A DNA stretch of 11,404 nucleotides from Ruminococcaceae bacterium UBA7067 (GTDB lineage Bacteria; Bacillota; Clostridia; Oscillospirales; Acutalibacteraceae). The stretch is from positions 1-11,404 of the forward strand of contig DKZT01000044.1 in NCBI GenBank assembly GCA_002493755.1, in the 5' to 3' direction. The notes beneath the pieces were generated by a model. It saw only the letters and a list, made by a program, of their open reading frames with translations, did no database searches and was not told where the DNA came from. Position numbers and translations under genes: made by a program. Positions 1 through 6,258 of this stretch are shown here, piece by piece; position 1 is the first letter of the stretch, and each line of letters begins with the position of its first letter.

Positions 1-29
1 CCTTATTTATTATTGTAGGAGGTGGTTTA

Positions 30-413
30 ATGAAGAGAGTCGTTGTAGATATGCAAAACGCCTTGTTTGCTGACGCCATAGCAACTGCTTTGCGTAATTT
101 TGATTCGGATTTTGAGGTTTTTCCGAGTGAAAGTCCCGACAAAACAACGAATATGTGCGCCGATACACAAGCTAATGTCCTTATAATGGAGGTCACAGCC
201 TACACGCCGTGGAAAATTGAGGAGCGAATGAAAATCCGTGACGAAGTAAAAGCATATTGCCCCGATTGTAAAATCGTTTTTGTGGTAGATGAGAACACCG
301 AGAAAAAATTAGCCGATAAGGTTCGCCGTGCCAAAAAAGACGGACTTATCGACAATTTCCTTTACGGCTCGGTATCTGCAACCTATTTGTCGGCAGTTGT
401 TGATACTCTCTGA
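30..413 (+). CDS. Stand-alone pseudo-receiver (response-regulator-like) protein
   Basis: A 127-residue protein with the size and alternating hydrophobic strands of a single CheY-like receiver domain and no output domain. Strand 1 is KRVVVD (residues 2-7). Strand 3 is NVLIMEV, where the usual phospho-acceptor Asp at the strand end is Glu54. Strand 4 is KIVFVVD (81-87), without the usual Thr/Ser. The strand 5 region GLIDNFLYGS (105-114) lacks the conserved Lys-Pro. Only Asp7 of the N-terminal acidic pair is visible. The phosphorylation chemistry is therefore probably lost, and Glu54 could mimic a permanently phosphorylated state (inference). The start is supported by AGGAGG at 17-22, seven bases before ATG. 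The stop lies 56 bases before the dockerin-protein start, so co-transcription is likely. Its promoter would lie left of the window. It may be a partner-binding regulator; no target is visible. Confidence 0.72.
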   Translation: MKRVVVDMQNALFADAIATALRNFDSDFEVFPSESPDKTTNMCADTQANVLIMEVTAYTPWKIEERMKIRDEVKAYCPDCKIVFVVDENTEKKLADKVRRAKKDGLIDNFLYGSVSATYLSAVVDTL

Positions 414-469
414 TAAGACGAAAAAAGATAACGCAGAAATGAAAAATTCATTTTGAAGGAGGAACAATT

Positions 470-3400
470 ATGAGCAACAAACAAAAAGTAAAACCAAAAC
501 GACTGTTAAGCCTGATTCTTACGCTTGCTATGGTGCTGGGTATGCTCCCGATAATAGGCACTGCTACGGCGTCTGCCTACACAGGCAACGGCACACAGAG
601 CAAGCCTTATCTTGTCACCACCTATGAGGAGCTTAAAAGCCTTCTGGAGGACAACACAAGCAAGTACATAAAACTTGACCAAAATATTAAGTATACTGCC
701 ACGGCGTACCAAAGCCGTATTGATGTCGGCTCCGGCGATTATGTGCTGGACCTTGCAGGATATATTCTGGATTATTCCTATTCCGGCTCTAATGCGAAGT
801 TTGACCAGGAGCTGTTCTATATTGATGAAGGCTCTCTGACTGTCAACGACAGCAGAGGAAACGCCTTGGTCAAGGTGCTTGCGCCCGACGATGTGTGGAA
901 GCGTATGTTCACGGTTGCGAACGGTTCGCTTACCGTAAACGGCGGTGATTACGAAATCAACTCCATGTCAACCTACTATGTCCCTGATGTTATCTGTGTG
1001 AAGGCAGGAACGCTTACCATCAACGGCGGAACCTTTACCTCAACGGGTATGGGCGTGTATGGGGAAGTCGGCGCTCACTGCACGATAAACGGCGGAAAAT
1101 TCATTATTAAGAATAACGGTGCGTTCGAGCACGACACGGAGATGTGCGGTATTTCCCTCACCTCCGGCAGCTATGCGGAAGCGGTAATCAATACCTGCGT
1201 AGTTGAGTCCGAAAAGAAAATTGACCTTATAAAACTCAATGGCAGTTTTTCACTCGGCACCTGCCTTCCGGATAATGCTTTCGTTTCAGGCGAATGCTCG
1301 CCGGTAGGTCTGATTTCGGATTCGTCAGTTTCGGGTGCAAAAGCCGTCAGCGGTACAAGATGCTTTATCACTAACGGCACTGAGGAAAGCCCGTATTTCG
1401 CTTTCGACTATGCTATGCTGCAAAATCTGATGGCGACCGCTCCTGCAAACTCGACCACTCGCTACATCAGGCTGATGGAGAATATTACTCACGACCTTGC
1501 TGACCTGAACGATACGCTGAGTATAACAACCGCCGGTCAGTGGGTAAATCTCGATCTGAACGGATATGATATTTCCTGCACATATAAAGCCGCACAATCT
1601 GATATCTATAATATTTTTGATGTCAAAAACGGCAGGCTCGACATATCTGACGATGAAGGCGGAAGTCTGGTGTCTGCTGAAAAAAAAGGTATTCCTCTCT
1701 ATGTTAAAGAAGGAGGAAGCCTTTATGCTTACAGCGGCACATATTATTCAGAGAAAACTAATGCGATATCTATAGACTCTGCCTCCGAGGTGTATATTAA
1801 CGGCGGTACCTTTAAGTCCAAGGAATTAAACGGCTTGTGCAGCTTTGATACCAATGCGAGGAGCAAAATAATCATCAATGACGGCAGCTTTGTAACAGAA
1901 AGCGGCGGATGCGGCGGTGCAGTTTTTTGGGACGGCGATGTAACCGTAAACGGCGGCAGCTTCCGTAACAACCTTACCGGAAGAACCTCAGACGGAAGAA
2001 ACGGTATTGTAGTAATCTATAACCCATTCTATGGTTGGTACCCCGATGTGACCATTCACGGCTGCGAAACCTTGGGAGGAATCGTAGGTTTGCAGGATGG
2101 ATGGAGGCTTGGCTCGGACTCTGTCGCAACCGGCATCAATAAGGACGGCACGACCTATTCCGTAACCGATGCTGACGCTTTTGAAAATGCTTATCGCCTT
2201 GAAATCGGAAGGTATATCACAAGGCTTGATATAGACGGAATCGACGCCCCGGTGGCAGGCAAGCTTCCTGATACTACCGCCGCTGTCAATGCATATTGCG
2301 GCGACACCCTGCTGGCTTCAGACAGAGTGGATAATGTCGGCGTTACCTGGTTTGACTGGGAGAATAACAAAACGCTGAGTGTAAACGATGTGTTTGAACC
2401 GGGACACACCTATATGGTTATGGTAACCCTTAATACAAGCGGAAAACAAGGCTATGTATTCTCAACCGCCGACAGTAAGCCAAACATCAGCGTAAACGGA
2501 AACAAGGGCTTTTTGTGGCTTTCCAACACGAAGACGGTGCAGTGCTGCTACAGCTTTGAAACACTCAGAGTACCGCTGAGCGGTACAATCACCCTGCCCA
2601 ACGCCTATTACAATACAATACTGAACCCGGAGCTTTCGGATAACCTCCAGGCGATGTCCGAGGAGGGCAAGCTTATCTATGAATGGCAGCGTGGCGATGA
2701 CCCCAACAGCACCTTGGAGGTAATCAGCGGTGCAACCGAACGCAATTATACACCTGTCAAAACCGATGTAGGCAAGTATATCCGCCTTGTTGTCACAAAT
2801 GATGAAGGCTTGGAATATATCGCAAGCAATATGGTTCAGGTGGGAAAGAAGCAGATAAACAGTACAAAGCCGTCAAGCTTCACGCCGATTATGTCAAATG
2901 ATAACACCTATATTATAATAGTAGGTGCAAAGCGGTATCAGGAATATCTGATTTCATACAGCTCCACCGCACCTGCAAATGATTCGCCGCTATGGAGCAA
3001 CGCGATAAGACCCAATAGCAGCAACAGCGAGCAAACCGGCAGCATTCTCGCAATGAAAATGGATTGTGAGCAGAATCAATATGTATTTGTTCACACTCGT
3101 ATATTTGAAACCGACTACACGGTTGCAGGCTTATATACCGAAACAAAAAGCATTTATACGGGCGACACCACTGCAATCAAGGGAATCAGCTTAGGTAACA
3201 GCAGCCTTGATATGAAGGTCGGCGAGGTAAAACTGATTACTGCAACGCCGATTCCCTCCAACGCAGATAACTGGAGCGGCGGAGAATGGTATGTAAATGG
3301 CACAGGCGCCGAGCTGTATATTGACGAGGCTTGCACAACACGGTATTACAGCTCGATTCACGGATCAAAAACCGAGCTGTATCTCAAAGCCACAGCGAAG

Positions 3401-4840
3401 AATAACGAAATTACCGTAGGCGTGGAAAAAACGATCGGCTATAATTCCGTTGTAAGAGGCACTATGATGGTTAATGTTACCGACAAAGACGGCAACTATA
3501 AGCTGCAGCAGATGGTCTTCCCCGAGGTCAACCTCCACGCAGGGGAGAGCGTAACCGTGGATATTTCCACCTATCCGAACCCCTCTCTCATCGAGGGCGT
3601 GCCGAGTATTATATACGGTACTACTATGCCTGAGGATATTGTCGTTACCATCAATTCGACAGCCAAAACTGCCAGAATAACTGCAAACCCCGGCACGCCG
3701 ATCGGCAGCTACTTCTGCGGCGTATATATTGACGGACAACAGACCTCAAAAGCGTCATTTATAAACATCAATGTCATTGACGAGGAAATCCCCGTTGACA
3801 GCATTTCCGTATCACCCGAGAATGTCACGCTTGCTCCCGGTATGTCATACAAATTCAATCTGACAGTGAATCCCTCGAACGCCTGCGTTACAGATACGGT
3901 GAAATGGGAATATGTTTCCGGCAACTCAAATATTACCGTTGACAGCACAGGCACAGTTAAGGTGGCAGATGCTGCGAAGGGCGGCACATATACGGTATTC
4001 AGGGCGTCTTACGGCGGCAAGACTGCAACCTTTAAGGTGACCGTTGCCACACCGGTTGAAAATGTGCGTTTGAATCTGACCGAACCCAAGGCAGGCGAAC
4101 TGCCAGCAGCACCGACATTGATAACTGCCGCCGGCGTAGTTCCCGGCAGTCTGACCTATACCTGGTATGATACCTGGGGTACATACACCGAGATGAATCC
4201 GGCAACAGACCGTTTCGAGCCTGGCAAGACCTACCGTATATGTATGGAGGTTGATGCCGCAGACGGATATATCTTTACTAATAGTGTTGTCGCTAACCTC
4301 GGCATAGCAGGAGGAATTGATACCTGCGTTGTCAGCAACAATACGGTTACACGCCTGTACTTCTACAAGGATTTCACCATTCCGAGCGAGAGTATCGTAG
4401 CCACTGTTTCGGGTACGATTAAAAGCTACGGCAGTACCGCCGATGATGTGACGATTCAGCTTATTGAACAGGGTCAGAGCGAGGCGGCTTATGAAACCGT
4501 TGTAAAAGGCAGCAGCACAAGCTACTCTATCGGCGATGTTGCACTCGGTATTTATACAATGAAGGTGATGAAGGAAAATCACCTTACCGGTGAATACACC
4601 GTAACCGTGGACAATGAATCCGTTATACTTAATGTAACAATTTACCTGCTTGGAGATGTCAATACGGACGGAAAGGTAAATTTGTCTGACGCTTTATGGG
4701 TTCAGAAATATTGTGTAGGTACGGGAACGTTTACCGATGAACAGCTCGCCCTTGCAGATGTAAACGGTGACGGCAATGTTAATATACTAGACGCAATTTT
4801 TATTCAGAAGTATGCGCTTGAGATAATAACGAAATTCTGA
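470..4840 (+). CDS. Large secreted multi-domain protein with C-terminal type I dockerin
   Basis: A 1456-residue exported protein, started by ATG with AAGGAGG at 456-462. Residues 1-36 are a classic signal peptide (Lys/Arg-rich start, Leu-rich core, likely cleavage after ATASA). Residues 38-580 resemble a right-handed beta-helix, with NGGxF/Y turns at 157, 185, 207, 444 and 494 and an NDGSF at 470. This region is two tandem units offset by 262 residues (NGTQSKPY at 40, NGTEESPY at 302). Then follow a module with FEPGHTY (about 583-702), an Ig-like module (703-790), an unassigned part (793-902), two bacterial Ig-like group 2 type domains (about 903-1004 and 1107-1192), a second FEPGKTY module (1193-1306), a carboxypeptidase-regulatory-like beta domain (1310-1392) and a dockerin (1395-1453). 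The dockerin has two Ca-binding loops, Asp1396-Asn1398-Asp1400-Asp1407 and Asp1430-Asn1432-Asp1434-Asp1441. Type I dockerins bind cohesins on scaffoldins or cell-surface anchors. No glycosidase, esterase or protease domain is evident, so substrate binding, adhesion or a structural role is inferred. Confidence 0.9.
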   Translation: MSNKQKVKPKRLLSLILTLAMVLGMLPIIGTATASAYTGNGTQSKPYLVTTYEELKSLLEDNTSKYIKLDQNIKYTATAYQSRIDVGSGDYVLDLAGYILDYSYSGSNAKFDQELFYIDEGSLTVNDSRGNALVKVLAPDDVWKRMFTVANGSLTVNGGDYEINSMSTYYVPDVICVKAGTLTINGGTFTSTGMGVYGEVGAHCTINGGKFIIKNNGAFEHDTEMCGISLTSGSYAEAVINTCVVESEKKIDLIKLNGSFSLGTCLPDNAFVSGECSPVGLISDSSVSGAKAVSGTRCFITNGTEESPYFAFDYAMLQNLMATAPANSTTRYIRLMENITHDLADLNDTLSITTAGQWVNLDLNGYDISCTYKAAQSDIYNIFDVKNGRLDISDDEGGSLVSAEKKGIPLYVKEGGSLYAYSGTYYSEKTNAISIDSASEVYINGGTFKSKELNGLCSFDTNARSKIIINDGSFVTESGGCGGAVFWDGDVTVNGGSFRNNLTGRTSDGRNGIVVIYNPFYGWYPDVTIHGCETLGGIVGLQDGWRLGSDSVATGINKDGTTYSVTDADAFENAYRLEIGRYITRLDIDGIDAPVAGKLPDTTAAVNAYCGDTLLASDRVDNVGVTWFDWENNKTLSVNDVFEPGHTYMVMVTLNTSGKQGYVFSTADSKPNISVNGNKGFLWLSNTKTVQCCYSFETLRVPLSGTITLPNAYYNTILNPELSDNLQAMSEEGKLIYEWQRGDDPNSTLEVISGATERNYTPVKTDVGKYIRLVVTNDEGLEYIASNMVQVGKKQINSTKPSSFTPIMSNDNTYIIIVGAKRYQEYLISYSSTAPANDSPLWSNAIRPNSSNSEQTGSILAMKMDCEQNQYVFVHTRIFETDYTVAGLYTETKSIYTGDTTAIKGISLGNSSLDMKVGEVKLITATPIPSNADNWSGGEWYVNGTGAELYIDEACTTRYYSSIHGSKTELYLKATAKNNEITVGVEKTIGYNSVVRGTMMVNVTDKDGNYKLQQMVFPEVNLHAGESVTVDISTYPNPSLIEGVPSIIYGTTMPEDIVVTINSTAKTARITANPGTPIGSYFCGVYIDGQQTSKASFININVIDEEIPVDSISVSPENVTLAPGMSYKFNLTVNPSNACVTDTVKWEYVSGNSNITVDSTGTVKVADAAKGGTYTVFRASYGGKTATFKVTVATPVENVRLNLTEPKAGELPAAPTLITAAGVVPGSLTYTWYDTWGTYTEMNPATDRFEPGKTYRICMEVDAADGYIFTNSVVANLGIAGGIDTCVVSNNTVTRLYFYKDFTIPSESIVATVSGTIKSYGSTADDVTIQLIEQGQSEAAYETVVKGSSTSYSIGDVALGIYTMKVMKENHLTGEYTVTVDNESVILNVTIYLLGDVNTDGKVNLSDALWVQKYCVGTGTFTDEQLALADVNGDGNVNILDAIFIQKYALEIITKF

Positions 4841-4894
4841 CTTGCAGAATATAGAGAAACAATATCGTAGAATACAAATAATCAGGAGGTTTTT

Positions 4895-5104
4895 ATGAGA
4901 AAGCTAATAGCATTAATATTGACCGCGATTATGGTACTTTCCCTTGCGGCTTGAGGATGAGGAAAGGTTGCTCCCGGTGAGAGCCTTGAGGTTAAAATGA
5001 CATACAAGCTCAACGATAAAACTACTCCGGTTGAAATCAATTTCAGCAGTCTTTACGAGGATATAACAGACAGCTTAACGATTGACTTGACATCGTTGAA
5101 GTAA
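4895..5104 (+). pseudogene. Small lipoprotein gene interrupted by two TGA codons at the lipobox
   Basis: A well-placed Shine-Dalgarno (AGGAGG at 4884-4889) precedes ATG and a lipoprotein signal, MRKLIALILTAIMVLSLAA. At codon 20, exactly where the acylated Cys of an L-A-A-C lipobox should be, the codon is TGA (4952-4954). Codon 22 is TGA as well (4958-4960). The frame then stays open to TAA at 5102 (codons 23-69), giving a polar mature part that starts GKVAPGESLEVK and ends LTIDLTSLK. Cys-Gly-x-Gly is a common start for mature lipoproteins, so both codons may once have been TGC or TGT. TGA acts as an ordinary stop elsewhere here, for instance for the two upstream genes and proS. The simplest reading is a broken small lipoprotein gene. 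Recoding or a sequence error is possible. The short mature part, 47 codons, suggests it may also be truncated. Confidence 0.55.
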
Positions 5105-5111
5105 TAGTTTG

Positions 5112-5140
5112 TATAAAAATCATAGTTGCTGATTTTTATA
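5112..5140 (+). terminator. AT-rich perfect hairpin after the lipoprotein remnant
   Basis: An 11-bp perfect stem (TATAAAAATCA at 5112-5122, TGATTTTTATA at 5130-5140) closes a 7-base loop eight bases after the TAA of the lipoprotein remnant. The arm is T-rich, but no clean U-tract follows. It may be a weak terminator or a 3' end stabiliser ahead of the stronger terminator at 5172. Confidence 0.4.
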
Positions 5141-5171
5141 TTAAAACTTGAATTGAATGAATAAAAGTCAA

Positions 5172-5220
5172 AAGGCTTCGGGAAGTTGAATTTCCATCTT
5201 CCCGAAGCCTTAATTTTTTA
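5172..5220 (+). terminator. Strong rho-independent terminator
   Basis: A perfect 14-bp stem (AAGGCTTCGGGAAG at 5172-5185 with CTTCCCGAAGCCTT at 5198-5211) and a 12-base loop, followed by AATTTTTTATTTT. It ends the plus-strand receiver/dockerin/lipoprotein run. It also lies 74 bases past the stop of the convergent minus-strand gene at 5285, so it may serve both directions, although the T-tract on the minus side (TTGACTTTTATT) is weaker. Confidence 0.93.
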
Positions 5221-5284
5221 TTTTGCTTATCTTTGTTTACAGCAATGCTGATTTTGTGTATGCATCGCCGTAAAGAGGAAAGCG

Positions 5285-5761
5285 CTATTCGTGATTTATT
5301 CGACTTGACTCAGTGCCGCTTAAGCGGTGTATGTATTCAAGCGCCTTTTCTGTCGACAATGACTGATATTCTTCCTCAAGACCCAAAACCACAGCTCGCA
5401 GGCATTTTCCAAAGCTGTTTTCCGATTCTCTGAATTCCACAACACACGACTTTATCAATGCGTTTTCGGAAGTAATAGTTGCTCTATCGCCTGCTTTGTA
5501 CCGTTTTCCGGTTGCTATAGAATACAAAATATCCTCAAATATTCTGTTGTCATGCTCTCCTCGATTGAAGTTGATGAGCATCTCGATGTTTGAGTGATCG
5601 TAGTGTTCATCCAAGCCTAAGGAGCAAGCTATCTGCAGACGGTAATTGTCAGCATATTCATCACATCCTCTATAAGCGTATGTGGACATTGTGAAGCTAT
5701 ATCCGATGCGGATTCTGCTCTTTCTCTTTCCTGTTGCGGTTAATTTGTTGTTTTCGTTCAT
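5285..5761 (-). CDS. Hypothetical protein, 158 residues, function unknown
   Basis: I do not recognise this family. The ATG at 5761 is preferred over an upstream in-frame ATG at 5905 because AAGGAGG lies seven bases before it, whereas the 48 extra codons of the longer form run through a palindrome and promoter-like sequence. The product is soluble, without a signal peptide or membrane segment. It has a basic N-terminus (residues 1-20, GKRKSRIR), a central part rich in Tyr, Asp and His (YSFTMSTYAYRG then DEYADNYRLQI), a helical stretch EMLINFNRGEHDNRIFEDIL, and a helical acidic C-terminal part. The segment around NRGEHDNRIFEDIL faintly recalls small clostridial DUF proteins that end in a similar Asp/Glu-rich helix, but this is too weak to name. 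It stands alone, convergent with the dockerin run. Confidence 0.7.
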   Translation of the reverse strand: MNENNKLTATGKRKSRIRIGYSFTMSTYAYRGCDEYADNYRLQIACSLGLDEHYDHSNIEMLINFNRGEHDNRIFEDILYSIATGKRYKAGDRATITSENALIKSCVVEFRESENSFGKCLRAVVLGLEEEYQSLSTEKALEYIHRLSGTESSRINHE

Positions 5762-5811
5762 AGTAATCCTCCTTGCAATTTTGCGCAAAAAGAAAAGGCT
5801 GTCTGCTTCTT

Positions 5812-5896
5812 TTTGCAAAGTTAATATTATTGTAAAAGAGTATAGGAAGATATAGCTATCCCCACAACTTCTTTTACAATCAAAAAACTTTGCAAA
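5812..5896. repeat. 85-base nested inverted repeat upstream of the 158-residue gene
   Basis: The outer arms are TTTGCAAAGTT (5812-5822) and AACTTTGCAAA (5886-5896), a perfect 11-bp match. The inner arms are ATTGTAAAAGA (5829-5839) and TCTTTTACAAT (5870-5880), again 11 of 11. They are separated from the outer arms by 6 and 5 unrelated bases. The centre (about 5852-5859, ATAGCTAT) is itself palindromic. The element could be a pair of inverted operator sites around a promoter, a cruciform or fold-back mobile remnant, or a structured leader. No flanking target duplication is visible. Confidence 0.8.
5839..5867 (-). promoter_or_regulatory. Possible promoter inside the palindrome
   Basis: On the minus strand, TTGTGG (5862-5867) and TATACT (5839-5844) are separated by exactly 17 bases. 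The -10 is close to consensus and the -35 is weak (TTG only). It would drive the 158-residue gene, with the start site in the left inner arm of the inverted repeat. The weak -35 and the flanking symmetric arms suggest factor-dependent control, which is inference. Confidence 0.4.
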
Positions 5897-5993
5897 CGCA
5901 AACAACCAACTATGAGCATTTGTTTTGTAAATAAAGTATATCCCTGTAATTGCGGTTTGTCAATACTTTTATTATTTAATGGGAATGGGCGAT

Positions 5994-6179
5994 TTAATCT
6001 CTGCCCCACTCGCACATTGCGTTAAATACGGGAATAAAGCTTTTTCCAAGCTCGGTGAGGTTATACTCGGTTTTCGGAGGTACAACAGGATAAACCGTTC
6101 CGGTTATAAGTCCGTCCTTATAAAGCACTTTCATATCAATAATGCATTGCTTAATAAATTGTTGCAACTTGTAACCCTG
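5994..6179 (-). pseudogene. C-terminal remnant of an HxlR-family transcriptional regulator
   Basis: Reading the minus strand from 6179 to TAA at 5994-5996 gives 61 codons. They include DGLITGTVYPVVPPKTEYNL followed by TELGKSFIPV and the final CEWGRD. This is the wing and last helix of HxlR-type winged-helix regulators (family hallmark: ...VPPKVEYSLTELG...CEWG). The frame is closed by TAA immediately upstream at 6180-6182, the residues expected to form the recognition helix are degenerate, and no N-terminal half (normally about 60 more residues with the CPV motif) is present before the promoter at 6198. It is a dead 5'-truncated gene unless it is read through some unseen start. Confidence 0.8.
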
Positions 6180-6197
6180 TTATTTCAGCTTACCATC

Positions 6198-6226
6198 TTG
6201 ATTAAATCCCTTTTAAGGATTATAAT
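6198..6226 (+). promoter_or_regulatory. Sigma-A-type promoter for the phosphoglycerate mutase-like gene
   Basis: TTGATT (6198-6203), a 17-base spacer and TATAAT (6221-6226) lie about 33 bases before the TTG start at 6259, giving a short leader of roughly 25 bases. The spacer contains a small inverted repeat, AATCC/GGATT. The promoter begins 18 bases beyond the truncated end of the hxlR remnant. Confidence 0.7.
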
Positions 6227-6258
6227 GGATAGGAAATTAAAACGAAAAGGTGATTATT

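Noticed and set aside
3926..4582. A 218-codon open frame on the minus strand opposite the dockerin gene
   Set aside because: It lies wholly opposite a well-supported coding region, has no good Shine-Dalgarno, and its translation is Cys/His-rich with no family resemblance; it is a reading-frame shadow.
4957..4980. Restart of the lipoprotein remnant at the ATG within GGATGAGG
   Set aside because: It is out of frame with the rest and reaches a stop after seven codons.
5762..5905. A 48-residue N-terminal extension of the 158-residue protein
   Set aside because: The extension would run through the palindrome and promoter candidate, and AAGGAGG is placed correctly for the ATG at 5761 instead.
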